Origin: Ambrosia x helenae
Lineage: Eukaryota; Streptophyta; Magnoliopsida; Asterales; Asteraceae
DNA length: 64,000 nucleotides
Assembly: GCA_030844895.1 (NCBI GenBank)
Contig: CM061234.1
Location: 10,695,173-10,759,172 of the forward strand
Direction: 5' to 3'
Within the stretch, counting starts at the first letter, position 1, and each line of letters starts with the position of its first letter. Shown here in pieces: positions 31,916-44,654 of the stretch. The notes beneath the pieces are model-generated. The model had not been told where the DNA came from. It saw only the letters and a program-made list of their open reading frames with translations, and ran no database searches. Made by a program: the position numbers and the translations under genes.

Positions 31916-34540
31916 AAATGAGAAACCTTGGGGACACAAATGAGAAAAAGAAACTATTTTGACTAAATAGACATTTTTCGGTCAAACCTCAAGGACTAAA
32001 TTTGCAATTAACTCTGTAAAAAAACCCAAAATTTTAAGCAGTCCAGCATAGTGAGAATAAACCTAATTTCCCAGCTTCCATTCCATTCGTCTGGTCTAGA
32101 TTGAGAGCCACATCCTTTTTGTTTTGTTTCAAGAGGTATTTTATTCATCAACGCCTAATTCCATTGATTGCCTCATTTTTTTCATTTGTTGATTTCGGTC
32201 GTCATCAGGAGGAAGAAGACGAGAAACATTTCTAAGCCAAGAATATAAGTTTTTCGTCTTTAATTGATTTGATTTTTGGGGATTAGGGTGTCAATTCTTA
32301 GTATGATTACGTGTATTTGTATGTGCTAATAGTCTTTTGTTGTTTGATGCAAGAAAATGTTTTTGCTTTTGATTGTTGTAAGTGTGAATGTTCTTAAATT
32401 TTGGGTCTAGGTTGCTTTATTTATATATCTGTTTAACAAACACACCTGATTTACATTTTATTTTTTGGGGTTACAATTTTATGAAGGTGAATAAGGTGGA
32501 AACGTATACATATTTGATAGCTTTGTTGGTTATAGTTAAGCTTTTGGTTATTAACAGTGATTACAGAGCTTAACAAGGTGACACATTTTATTTGACATGA
32601 TAGTTAATTAGCATGTACGTGCCATTTGTATGTTCAGCAACTGAGAGCTCAACCTCCTTCCATGTTTATGCAAACCTTGGCATAGGTTAATTTTAGATTT
32701 GGGTTGAATTATGAGGTTAGCTATTGTCTTGCCTTTATTTTTCCAATCAATATGCATTGTTAATTTGTTGATGAACATTGTTAATATTCTAAAATATTGT
32801 TGAGCAACGTGGTAAAGTTGTATTTATATATTATTTAATAAACCATGTTTTTTTTGGATCGTAGAATATGTGAGTTTGAATTTCTTTACTAATACAAGTT
32901 TTCTTATAGTTTTAGCAAACATGTTTGATGTTTCTAGAGTTGATGGTTACAACAATACCGGAATTTTCTACTTTACATATATGATATCGACATGGATGTC
33001 ATTGTGTTGTAATTTTGGCTTGATATTAAATAGGTGTTTTTGCCACATTTAAACTTTTAAGTTCATACTCATTGCTTCTCAGCCCTGGAATTTAAGTTGT
33101 AAATTAATCATATCTTAATTCTTTCTTCTAAAATCGTGGGAAAATATATGATGCTATGAAGGTGATACATGAAATGCGTGTTCTACTATGTGAGAAGGTA
33201 CGTAGACGGCGATGCAAAAAGAATGTAAGCACTCTTTAGATAGCCAAAAGTTATGTAACAAGTATGACCCCTAACTAACTAGAACGAATATCGCACTGAA
33301 CGTTGTCACCCCGCAGCAACGCCTAGGTTCCCCGCTAGTTCCCATCAATAGGTATGTGTACATTTTTAGGGGGGGGGGGTGTGAATAACCAATCTCTTTA
33401 AATATAATTTTGTAAAAACTACTCTTATTGTTTCTAAAGGTAGTGACGGACAATAATACCTTTATATGGCACATTGAATATGTGATTGTTACGTATCTAA
33501 GGTTATATATTACACTTTTACACACGCATACATCAATACATATATGTATATGCATACATATATATGGTAGGGATCCTTAGAAAACACTACGCTAATTGAG
33601 AACCGTGAGAACAATTTTGGACCATATATTTCTCTAAAGCAAAAAATAAATTATTTTTATTTATTTATTTATCTTTTGTTAAATTTCATATTTTCTTGCA
33701 ATGACATACACACACATATCCATTTCCCTCCATTCCCTGCTAGGATTGGAAATCCTGTATTTACGTATCCAAATGATTGATGCTTAATATCTTCAGTTTG
33801 ATTTGTCTTAATTCGGCAAAGGCGTTAAGAGACCATCCTGGCCCAACCTTATTATTAACTAATTTATTATGGTATTGGTTGTTTTCTATTTCAAAGGAAA
33901 TCATCTTAGTCATTGATTAATAAGCCATGGATGAACCAGATTTAACCTCGCTTTTTATGTTTTTTGTCTTATTTGTTATTGAATTTTATAATGGCTTTTT
34001 ATACAAAGAGGGGTAAAGTTGTAAAACTACTCCAAACCCTTGTCACACCACTGTGTTGTCACCTTTTAATCTACTCAAAATGTAAAATTTCTCATATCTA
34101 TAACATTGTACACGCAGTTTGGAAAATACAAGAAAACAAATTATGATTTATCATATTTTATGTACGTGAAATATTACAATAATGTATTTTACATGTATGT
34201 AATATATACGTAATACCTAATTACACATATGTAATATTATAATACATGCATCTTTATACTAAAACAAACTTCAAATATACAATGAACCCAATTTTTTAAA
34301 CATAGTTAACAATTCTTTAAACAAAATTCTTGAAACTATTACAAATAAATCTGAACTAAAACTAACGTGATCTTCATTTCTTGATAGTCACCATCATCGT
34401 CTATAAATACACAAAAATAGCATCTTTCACGAAAGTTAATAGACTAAATTTCAACTTTTGTGCTTTATGTTTATACCAAATTTCAACGCATGCCTTTTGC
34501 CTTTAAAATTGATGAGATTTGTACTTTATGTTTCAAAATC
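31916..34540 (+). repeat. Segment B, copy 1 (B1)
   Basis: This matches 58431-64000 base for base apart from two insertions in that copy. It holds exon-like leader sequence (32030-32250) and intron-like T-rich DNA but no open frame with coding character; the best short one (about 33158-33225, MKVIHEMRVLLCEKV) is kept in both copies. A Helitron 3' end lies at 33311-33338 and an end of a (TA)-inserted MITE at 33566. The segment may be the 5' part of a former host gene carried by a Helitron. Confidence 0.85.
33311..33338 (+). mobile_element. Helitron 3' terminus in B1
   Basis: CCGCAGCAACGCCTAGG forms a short hairpin, followed by TTCCCCG and CTAG (33335-33338) before T. The B2 copy has the fuller hairpin CCCGCAGCAACGCGCAGG. 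The 5' end was not found. Confidence 0.6.
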
Positions 34541-35093
34541 TTGCATGGTTTGTTCTTTGGGCCTATCCTACTTAAATTTTCTCGTTAAATTAGGTCAGCC
34601 AAGGGTAGTTTAGTCTTTTTACCTATTTATTTAAAATATTTTAATAAATAAATAAAACAAATTAAAAAATATTATATATATTATAGTCATCCCACCCCCT
34701 CCCCCTACCACCCCACCACCCCTACCGGTCATCGCCGCCATCTCCTTCTCCCATCAGTCATAATCACACCTCCATCGTACACCACTTCAAAACCACCATC
34801 GACTTTTTTTTATAAAAAAAAAATATACATGGTATTTGTAGAGAGAGGGAAAGAACTTATTTTTATAAACAAATATACATGGCATTTCTTGCTTCTGTTT
34901 CTAATGGAAATAAATTTGTAGAAACTGCACAACATGATTATGTCAACACATGAATTTGTTGAATTTCAATATTCATAAGTGCTTCAATAGCTGCCTTTGA
35001 TGCCAGTAATTCCGGTCAATACTTCCCAACTTATTTGCTCAAAGTTGAGTCCACCGATCCAATAACTGATCAAAACTAGAACCCCATAAAAAC
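34541..35093. other. Non-coding spacer between B1 and A2
   Basis: AT-rich, with a C-rich stretch (34689-34800, CCCACC and CCACC words) and A/T runs. No gene is seen. Confidence 0.5.
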
Positions 35094-36887
35094 TCGGCTC
35101 ATTTGCACCCCTAGTTTTGAACGGGTAAAAATAAAATAAAAGAATCAAGAGTGGGAAAAAAGAAGCAGGAGAGAACTAGACCACTTAGTAATTGTTAAAA
35201 AAATGTTTTTCAACCACGAGGTCATCAATCTAAATGAAAAAAACTATCATAATTGGTGGTGACGTGTTGATGTAAAATGGTTCGATAAATCATTGGTTAG
35301 AATATAGCACTAAACAAGAAAAAACATATTGCTTATGAAAGTATGGTTAAAAAAATTGAACATTATTTATTATCATGTTCTTATTTTTGTTTCGTTTACA
35401 TTGCATGAAAGTACAAGAAAAAAAATTTAAACGTTACCCCTGAAGTTTTATCCTAAATCCGCCACTGCATATGTGTTTTGTTTGCGTTGAGTAATTCAAT
35501 TCGTTAATCGTGAACTTGTAAATTCGCCGACGAGTTGAAGAGTAGAACCCTCTTCTTTTTTTCTAATGTATAATTTGTCGTGACATTTAATTATAATGAT
35601 TAAGTAATTCTTTTATCTAAATTTTAAACTTATACCCCAATTATGAAATAAAAACTAACATATATTATACGACGAATAAAATATATTAAAATTGTATTTG
35701 TATTCTTAATTATACTTTATTTATTTATATGAGATTTAAATTAATTTAGATATCAAAATTGATAGTAGTAATTTCATCACCTAACGAGAAAGAATGAGTT
35801 TTTGTGAAAAGTTTGTCGTCTAGTTAGTGGTTAGGCTTGAAGAAATACTTATTAGAAACAAACAAGTAGTATTTTCAAGGAAAACGCATCCAAAACAATT
35901 CAATTATGAAGATTATGATAGTATAACTTCTTCTCCATCTAAAATATGCATCTGCAATGTCCCCCAACACACAATCCGACCATAGGTGCTGTGCAGTAGT
36001 TAACACAATCATCATGATTAACCTTACAAGGCCTTACGCTGTCATTTTCGGCTACATTTTCAACACCGGTGATTCCTTTTTTAGCCGAATTTTCTAATCT
36101 CGCTTCTGACACTGCAATAACAAAATTAAGTAATTACAAAGACTTTTTTTTTTTCGTTTTGAAAACAAATAATTTATATGATAAATCTTGATATAGCATG
36201 AGAGAAAAAGAGAGTGAGAATAACCGCAAACACTGAACAATAATATGACAAGAAAAGCAACTTTAAACAAAGAAGTCTTCATATCTTCTATTTGTTGCGT
36301 TGATATGGGTTTGTCTTGTGGATTCGATCAACAAAGATTTATAGTACTTTAGAAGGTTTCTGATATCTTTGCAATTAATGTCCCTTTTTCAAATATGAGT
36401 TGTTGTTTCAGATATTTTTTCAATTAATGTCCATTTTTCAAACATGAGTTATAATTCACATTTAAAAAGGGTGATACTATTAATACATCCCCAAATTACT
36501 TCCACATCCCTGTACTATACATTGTATATAGGGGTTGCATAAACTCTCATACGACATTAACCTATACCATATTATAAAGCACGAGGCAAGGATGCCCGTA
36601 AAAGTGAAGTAATTACAATAAGTTAAGCTTATGGTACAACACCTAATGAAGTTAATTAGAGGGCAAATTAGTCTTTTTTGCATCATAAGCATATCAAGTT
36701 ATGGGCAAAAGGGATCTTAAAGGTTTTTTTTGTAAGTTACCTAATAACCTAAGGGTGTATATGAAAATATGAATTAAATCATTCGTCTTAATTGCGCACC
36801 ATCACCTTCTTCATATTTACATTACATTTTTTCGTAACCGGCGACTTGATTTAAAGCAAAACAACCATTCTAGCATTCATTTCCAGC
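35094..36887 (+). repeat. Segment A, copy 2 (A2)
   Basis: Compact copy of 13802-25170 in the same orientation. It lacks both Helitrons and so shows their empty sites. It starts inside a hAT element whose left end is missing and contains the intact defensin-like gene. Confidence 0.9.
35939..36282 (-). CDS. Defensin-like (six-cysteine) secreted peptide
   Basis: Two exons: 36282-36225 and 36111-35939, with a 113-bp intron having a GT donor (GTTATTC) and a TTATTGCAG acceptor. The product is 76 residues. Residues 1-19 are a hydrophobic signal peptide (MKTSLFKVAFLVILLF...), with likely cleavage after SEA near residue 23. The mature part has cysteines at 48, 55, 59, 67, 72 and 74, that is C-x6-C-x3-C-x7-C-x4-C-x-C. 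The C-x3-C and C-x-C spacing and a Gly-x-Cys before the fourth cysteine fit the cysteine-stabilised alpha-beta fold of plant defensin-like peptides, which act outside the cell in defence or reproduction signalling. I infer the family from the spacing alone. The frame has no lesion, unlike the A1 duplicate. This is the only intact non-transposon gene in the window. Confidence 0.72.
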
Positions 36888-36944
36888 TTCTCAATTTAGT
36901 AACGCATGATTTAATAATTATTCCAACAATGATTTAAAAAAGAT

Positions 36945-37135
36945 TTAATTGTGAATTTAGTCCCTGATGTTTGGTAAAAAATGCCTCTTTAATCCAAATA
37001 GTTTCTTTTTCTTATTTGTGTCCTCAAGGTTTCTCTCTTTTTTTTTTTGTCATTTTAATCCACCCCTAACTCCTTCAATAAAAATCAGTTTAGTCAGAGG
37101 TATTTTGGTCACTTTACATATATCTATACTACTAT
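36945..37135 (-). repeat. Dispersed repeat, reverse copy
   Basis: TTTAGTCCCTGATGTTTGG through AGGTATTTTGGTCACTTTAC is the inverse of about 58350-58515 and shares its core with 31918-32010. It is a widespread repeat in this window, perhaps the end of a foldback element. Confidence 0.65.
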
Positions 37136-37884
37136 ATATTACATATTGGATGAGCAATATGGTAAATTTACCAAATATATTAAAATCTCAACAATTACAA
37201 CTCTTTATGCAATTGGTACAACCATATGAAGCATTGAACCCCACCAGGCGACCACTTTTCAAAGTTCAAACATGCCTCTTGAAACAGGCGGACATTTCAA
37301 AATTCAAATGCTTATACTTCATATGTTTTTTCCCTCTCTCTCCTAAAAAAGAACCCTAAGACTAAGGGGTGTGGGTCGGTAAAGGTGGGCAGGGTCCTGA
37401 CGTGGCTCTGCTTGCCGACGACAAACACCCCCCCCCCCCCGAAGCATGCTCGGTGCCAGCGGTAAGATTGTGCCGCCCTCCCCGTCCCATTTCCCAATAT
37501 TTTTTTGAACGCTAACATTTGAGAGAGAGAGAGAGTATTAAGAGAAAGAGAGGTGTTTAAGAGAGAGAGAGAGAGATAGAGAGAGAGAAAGAGAGAGAGA
37601 GAGAGAAGCATATCTGGTTTTAAACGACGGTGACGGATTTGTTGTCGGAGACGACGACGGTGGAGCTTTTGTTGCCGGAGACGACGGCGGTGGAGCTTCT
37701 GTCGCCAGAGACGACCACTAGACTGTGGTGGAGCTTTTGTTGGATTTCAAAGTGTAGGTGGAGCTTTTGTTGGATTTCACAAAGTGCTTTTGTTTTGTAA
37801 CACACACACATATGTATATATTTAATTGTAATGGATTTTTTTAAAATATAAAATAAGTACTTAAAAAGGTTAAATCTATATCTA
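37136..37884. other. Non-coding: poly-C, GA microsatellite, GGTGGAGCTT repeats
   Basis: A Helitron-5'-like TCTATACTACTATATATTAC occurs at 37122-37141. A run of C lies at 37427-37440, GA-rich microsatellite at 37520-37610, and tandem copies of GACGACGGTGGAGCTTTTGT at about 37648-37770. No gene is visible. Confidence 0.55.
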
Positions 37885-39006
37885 TCTATACATATAATAT
37901 TTGAAAGCCCTTTTTGTACACATGTCATTCATTCACTCACCTAGCAATCATCTCTCCTCCCTTTATTAAGCCACATGGTATTATGTGAGATTTTATAAAC
38001 TTTTCCTTTTTTCTTAAAATAAAAAATCAGAAAAATATATAAGAAAAAAAAAAACACAAGGTTCATAACATAACCCCCAAATCTCCATCTTGCTCCCATC
38101 GAAACCTCTAACCCTAGCAGGCGATTTGAATGCGATTGAACCCAATCAAGCATTGTTTTAATGTCTTCTCAAAGGTTTAATCTCTCCCATTCTATATTAA
38201 TCAATCGTTCTTCATTTGTATGTTTTTTCTTTATTTTTTTCGTTTTTTCCTCATTTTCTTGTCGATTGATGTCTGTTCTATCTCTTTTGACTTATTTCGA
38301 TTATTTGTCTTTTAATACTTGTGTTTGCGTGTATTATTGGTCAGTTTTACTAATTCTTTTGATTTTTGATTGATGTTTTAGTGTTTGTGTTTTAGGGTTC
38401 GATTGATGTTTTAGGGTTTGATTTATTTAGATTCATGTTTTAGGATTTGATTGTTGATGTATTGTGTATTGGAGATTATTTGATGTTTTATGGTTTGATT
38501 GTTCAAGTGTTTATGTTTTAGGGTTCAATGTTTTCAATCTGTTTTTGACTGATTTTGAAAGTTGGAAATTTTGTTTATATTGTGCAATCGTTGTTAAACT
38601 GGTATTGGTTGTCTTTGAATCTGTTTTTGAATCTGTGTTGGAAGTTGGGATTGTTTTTTATTTAGGGTTAATCTGTTTTTGAATATGTTTTTAATTGATT
38701 TGAATCCTTTATGTTTTTTAATCTGTTTTTATGTTGGTTAATCTTAACTGGTTATATTTGTTCATGATATTATGTTGCCTCGATGATGTTTGTCTTCGGG
38801 TGAGGTTGAATGTTCATATGTTCTTCGAGGTGTTCTTGAGGATCATAATTTTAGATGAAAGGTAAAAGAATGTTGGATATTTTTTAGTGATTAATCCGCT
38901 TAGGAAAGCTATTCGGGTCCGGGTCCTGTTTGTTGATTAGGATCTCATTTATTAGCATTTTATTTGTTTCCTAAGTTGGTGGCTTAAAGTTTGGAAGGAT
39001 AATTAT

Positions 39007-39627
39007 AAGAATTAATTGTTATAAATGGTGGTTTGAAAAGTCTTGGCTGTTAAAAGGAAGGGTCGAGTTTTTTGGTAAGAGATTGATTGATTGTATTATA
39101 GGAAAGTGGAATTGGTTTGGAAAGTTGTTGAATGGAATTGATAGTGGAATTGGTTTGTAAAGTTATTGCACTAATTTTAATACATTTTTAAAATTTTGAT
39201 TTGTTTTTTTAATAAGAATTAATTGTTATAAATGGTAGTTTGAAAAGTGTTGGCTGTTAAAAGGAAGGGTCGAGTTTTTTTGGTAAGAGATTGATTGATT
39301 GTATTATAGGAAAGTGGAATTGGTTTGGAAAGTTGTTGAATGGAATTGATGGTGGAATTGGTTTGTAAAGTTATTGCACTAATTTTAATACATTTTTAAA
39401 ATTTTGATTTGTTTTTTAATAAGAATTAATTGTTATAAATGGTGGTTTGAAAAGTCTTGGCTGTTAAAAGGATGGGTCGAGTTTTTTGGTAAGAGATTGA
39501 TTGATTGTATTATAGGAAAGTGGAATTGGTTTGGAAAGTTGTTGAATGGAATTGATGGTGGAATTGGTTTGTAAAGTTATTGCACTAATTTTAATACATT
39601 TTTTAAATTTTGATTTGTTTTTTTAAT
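39007..39627 (+). repeat. Three tandem copies of a 207-bp unit
   Basis: AAGAATTAATTGTTATAAAT starts at 39007, 39214 and 39421; the units are almost identical. They lie in an intron just before a captured exon. Confidence 0.92.
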
Positions 39628-39649
39628 ACTTTTTTTATGGCGGTTGCAG

Positions 39650-42135
39650 GTGTATAACGATTGTGTTGCACCAGTGAGCAACGGTGGAGGCTGTCTGGTG
39701 GTGATCGATCATGATCGTACTCACGACAACTGGGTAGTTTATTACAACTTGGAGCAGCTATGGACCTCAAAAGAGTCAACTAATGAACAGAGTCAAAGTC
39801 AAACTCAGGTAAATATAAGTGTGATAATAATTAGCTTTTATGATATGGTTACATTTTTCTTTAATCATTAACACTAACGAATTTATATGTTCATCGGGAC
39901 TTAGATAAAGCTTTCGTGAAGGTATGCCGCAATGAATTTTCCTGATCTTAGCAATATAGAGTTTGTATGATTCTTAGGTTTCAATAATTTTTGCTTTACA
40001 TTTGAGTGACTTTTAGCTTAAGTGAGAATTTTATTTTGAACAGATAAATATTGCCCCCAGAGCTGGTAGGGAATTTGGTTATGTGATGATGAAAATGGAC
40101 CAGATCAAATTTAAGGAAGGGTTGCTGAGGTGCAGAATCTTTTTTTCTTTTTTTTTTTTCTAAATTTCCTATACATTATATTTGTTTAATATCGCTTACC
40201 TTCATTTCCTATGATTTCATACAGTCGACAGTCGATTTTAGATCACATTACTGTTCAACTTACGCCACGGGCAGCTGATGAGATGTGGAACGGTGAGGGT
40301 CAGGTGAGTGGATATTTCAGTTCTTTATTGAATTTGTATATTGTAGAAAAAGTATACACTTTAAGAATCTTCTATAATGATATAACTTTTTTTAATACTC
40401 CTGACCCAAATTAATGCGAATTGAAAGTTAATAATTATTTTCGGAAAAACTAAAATTGAAACGTGGAAAATATTTTTGGGACGGACTGACAGAGGGAGTA
40501 CGGTTTGGGCAGTGATTATGAGCACATAATTCTAATTATTTAGTTTGGATATATCTGAAGGTATGGGGGAACCATTACAAATCAGATAAGGCGGCTTGGT
40601 GCTTCTTGTGATTGGACGAGAGAGCATTTGACACTTGATGAGCAGCTAAGTGGTAAGATAGTTTTTGAATCATATAGTCACCTCCAATAATTTGATAACT
40701 ATTTTCAAATGTATAATGATAAATAAATGTTTACATTTTATTCTCTTTCTTACATCTTGCAATAATGTAGACTCTGTTCATCTGTTGTTAATAGTGCTAC
40801 TGTTAAACGACTTATTGAACTCTACGTGTTTGGAGAGCAACATTACTTCAATCATCTGACATTTCATGACTTATGTATTTTTTTTGTTTGTTGCTGAAGC
40901 TATTATCGAGGCATTTCAACTGTTAAGATACTGTTCCAATTTACATTGTAAGTCAACTTAAGATCATTCATCAGGATATCAAGTCTGCAAATACACTTTG
41001 GTGTCGTGAGAAAACGTTGCAAGTCATTTAGAGGTTTGTTTTGACTCAAAACTGATAAGAACAATTGGAAAACTTTTAAGGTATTTTGAATATAACAAGT
41101 GCGACTTTTGAATATTCAGAAATTCAGATTATACTTGAAGCGATTAAGCGGTATGTGACAATCAGCAGGTACGGAAACAATCAATTAGTTGTATAATTGT
41201 GTATTGAAGCCAAAATCAAGTGAGCGTGTGTGTGTTTACTATGAGAGCCCATGAACAGAGGGAGCAATTTGGTAATGTGGTGAAGCGAAAAACATCCCTA
41301 AAGCAAGGAGGATCTGTTGGTAAGTAATTCTAGACATTCAAATTAAAGAAATTGTTGTAAAAGTGGATATTTGTTGGATGATGTTGCAATCCATAATTCC
41401 TTCTTAAATATAAAAACTTGAAGATGCACTATGAAACTTTCAGACATGCTTTAGTTCATCAAATAAGTAAAATAGTGTTTAAACTGTTTAGTTTTTTTAT
41501 TTAAAAGTCACAATCATTATTTTTATTAGGTACTGGACTCTTAATCAACAACTTGCGTCCTTTGGTTTCTAATCTATAATTAGTCTTTTAATTTGTTTCT
41601 AATAAGTATATTGTGGATCAGATGATCTACAAGTGATATCACTAAATTTTAACAATATCATAGAATTTCATATCTTTTTTGGTTATTGTAGGTGTTATGG
41701 TCTTCTTCAGCAATAGATAAAGGAGTGTTTGCTTATTGTCGATTTGTGTCTTGATACAACAAAGAGTTGTTTTTTAGTGTTTTTGGAACTACTTATCAAA
41801 TTATTTATGAGCAAAATATATTTTCAATCAAACAATATTTTACATCTTTACATGTTTTTATAAATGATATTGACATATATGGCCTAGAGGAGAAACCAAA
41901 AGGAAAAAAAAAAATTATGGGAATACTTAACAAACAGAAGCTCACAAGTAATTTTAATGCGCTTAAAGGTTAGTTAAGCTTATCTTAGACTTTATCAACA
42001 TGTGCTCTTAATATAAATGTGTGTTGTTTTGATAATAAATGTTTGTATTTATAGGTAAACTGAAAGAGTTGAATGTCAAAAAGGAGAAAGCGCAAGTGAA
42101 ACCACTTGGCGAAAGAGATGTTGCGAACGGCTGAA
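39650..42135 (+). pseudogene. Captured gene fragments incl. valyl-tRNA synthetase exon
   Basis: Exon-like pieces with good borders are: 39650-39808 (GTTGCAG/...CAG/GTAAAT; protein contains DHDRTHDNWVVYYNLEQLW); 40044-40129 and 40225-40302, which join in phase (IAPRAGREFGYVMMKMDQ and SILDHITVQLTPRAADEMW); 40561-40651 (GGTITNQIRRLGASCDW, TLDEQLSG); 41888-41967 and 42057-42132 (Lys-rich, ending in a stop). The 40561 piece matches the conserved region of plant valyl-tRNA synthetase around the tRNA-charging core; the others I cannot name. The fragments come from at least two genes and could be transcribed together as a chimera. No full-length function is likely. Confidence 0.6.
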
Positions 42136-42408
42136 AATGATCGCCAAACCTCATGATCCTCGTGTTTTCTTTATGTTTCTATTTTTAAGATTAACCGGAA
42201 TAGTGTACGAGTTGATTATTTAGAAAGTTCATATTAGATTTTTCAACCCTCGGACGCTCTCGGGGTAGGTGGCATATGATATTTGAATAACATGTATATT
42301 CCTTACTTTTAAATATGAATAAAATATTTCTACTGTATTTTTTTACGTCTTACCGCTCAAAATAATTGTAACTTGGTGAACCGCGTGTCAACGCGGGCAA
42401 AAGTCTAG

Positions 42409-44632
42409 TAAAATAATAAAAAAAGGAAGGGGGAAGGGGGAACCATTTCCCTTAGAAGGGGGAGGAGAAGGGGAAATGACGTGACACTGATGTGGACAAA
42501 GGGAAGGGAAGGGGAAAGGGTACCACGCCCCATAGCCTAATCCAATTTCAGTTGGTTACATCATTCCTTCTTCACCATTCAACTCTAAACTCAAACATAT
42601 GTTGGTGTTATATTGAAAATATTATGTTGAATCGGGGGTTTTAGAGCATAGTTTGAACGAACCCGTTTCTTTGTCAATTCCAACATTTTAACCCTAATTA
42701 GTCCACTTCAAAACCCAACATGCTCATCAGTTGTATTCTCTCTCAGTGTGTAACACCACACTTAGTCTTTGTCTCTCTCTACGATGAACACCAAATCCAG
42801 ATATGAATGAATCTTGTTATAGAAAACCCTCTCACCGCCGTGAGAACTTGACATCACTTCTGCCCTCTCTATGTTCTTACGGAAATCTAAAACACCAAGC
42901 TTCAAGTAAATCGATCAAGCGTACGACATGGTGAGAAATTTAAATCTAAATCTAAACATAATCCATCATTTAGTTTGTTAGAGATGATGAATGTAGTTTT
43001 TGGTGTTGGTTTACAGGAACTGGGAGGGTTAACGTCTAGGAAACTGCCAAAAGTTCGTCACAACATGGTTTACTTCTCTCAGTATGTGTAGACTTTCAAG
43101 CGAAGGAATAGAGGTAGAAACAAGTTTGGTGCTTGTATTTGAAGTTTAATTTGGGCGTTTCTGTTGGTCTATGGCTTATTATGTTTTTTTAGTCATTGTT
43201 GAGGGTAATTTGGCTTGTGAAAACCGACTTTAATTACGGTTCCCGCCTTCAAATTGATAGTGATCTTGATAACAGAAGAATCCATGATGATAAGAACACC
43301 ATGCTCAATGAATCATCCGTTCACTTTTTTGTAAACAATTTTGGAATAGGCTGTGGAGTGATGAGTGAGAATGAATGGCCAAAAGATACTGAGAATTCTG
43401 TTCAAGTCGAGCTTTATGGTACAATATCAGTCAAAGGAAATGAGAACCATGGTAAACGATGATGAGAATTCTGCAACTTCATTGATATATTGTGCTTTGC
43501 GAGAGGCGGAGTTGGGTCGTGTTTTATCTAATTATCTCAAATAAGATCGTTACCTATTTGTCCAACCATGTTATTTAGTTTTTTGATGGGATTGCACGCT
43601 AGTAATCAAGTGGTTGCTGATTGCGCCAAATGGCCCAAATCATACAAGCTTATCATCGTAGTCAAATGCTTGAGGTTATTCAACTCATATCTTCAAGAAG
43701 CCACTCTGGATCACTAAAAAGAACAGCTAAGTCGGTTTCTCCAAGAGGCAAGACGACACTCTTATCTCTTTTTCAACAACATTGAATTGATTCAGTATCC
43801 ATAGTCTCATGGACATTATATTATATGTTAAGTAAATCATTACATGAGTGAAGAGGCCATAATGTAGTTTGAATTTGTGTCATTATACATCCTTTCAAGT
43901 GTTTATTTTTGGTCTTTGTTATAATCTTCCTCATAAGAATATAGTTTTTTTGAACTACCGATATAAATAATCATTGTGGCATTGTCAATAGTTAGTTTTT
44001 TTTTAACGCTTTACCATGGTCTGTAACATCTCCAAAAGGGTAACTTTTACCAATTGGAGGCATGGATTTAGTTTTTCGTGGGGCATAGACGCATAGTGTT
44101 CATTTTTTGGATATGCAAGTTATGAAAATACTCCTTTCCTAGTTTTTTTTTCTAATATTCTAATTATTTATAGTATTCATGCTTTTTCTACCTGCTGGTT
44201 CTTGCCTTGATATATTTGAATTTTTACTTTACTGGAATGGATTAGTTGTTATGTATAAATCTCAGTCATCACAATTCACAAGTTAAATTACTTTGAATAA
44301 GATAGGTTTTGCACATGATCTTACCAAATACACGTCCTTGTCTTTGAGTGGAACAAGAAAATTTATAAGGTAATATGATATTATTTCGTTTTCTACTTTA
44401 CCACTTTATGATTAATCATGTTGATATTTTCCCATTTTGTTTCTTTTTATTTCTTTTAGTTACTTTGGATTTTTCATTTATTATTTTAGATTCAGGAGTT
44501 GATGCATCTTTTAAATAACAAAACTAACATCGCACTATACAATATATCACGCGAGTAATGATAAACCGACAAAAATGCGAGTACTACGTTGTAAATTGTG
44601 GTTGCCGCTGCATCGCGCGGGTTTTCTACTAG
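42409..44632 (+). mobile_element. Second Helitron with gene fragments
   Basis: The right end is CCGCTGCATCGCGCGG, then GTTTTCTA and CTAG (44629-44632) before T, a Helitron terminus. The left end was not fixed; the unit may abut the previous Helitron. It starts with G/A-rich DNA (42419-42530, AAGGGGGAAGGGG words). The fragments described in the next entry lie inside; 43500-44600 shows no gene. Confidence 0.5.
42928..43462 (+). pseudogene. Captured 5' gene fragment, unrecognised
   Basis: ATG at 42928 is directly followed by a donor GTGAGAA; an acceptor TTTACAG ends at 43016, and exon 2 reads ELGGLTSRKLPKVRHNMVYF to a stop at 43089. A further open stretch at 43196-43462 (88 codons; FVNNFGIGCGVMSENEWPKD) has coding character. 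They look like the beginning of a host gene carried by the Helitron. I cannot name it. Confidence 0.4.
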
Positions 44633-44654
44633 TGTGTGTGTATATATATATATA

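Larger units (their letters stand above)
37885..42408 (+). mobile_element. Helitron with captured exons (about 4.5 kb)
   Basis: The 5' end TCTATACATATAATATTTG resembles the verified Helitron start at 15366 (TCTATACATATAATAAACC). The 3' end has the hairpin CCGCGTGTCAACGCGG, then CTAG (42405-42408) before T. It carries at least five exon-like pieces with splice borders but no Rep/helicase gene, so it is non-autonomous. An additional TCTATA start at 37875 leaves a small uncertainty on the left. Confidence 0.7.

Noticed and set aside
33158..33225. Short frame MKVIHEMRVLLCEKV as a gene
   Set aside because: Kept in both B copies, but these are recent duplicates; too short and without support from splice context.
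38161..38700. Frames at 38161 and 38464
   Set aside because: T-rich intron-like DNA with repeated GTTTTAGGGTTTGATT words; no protein-like composition.
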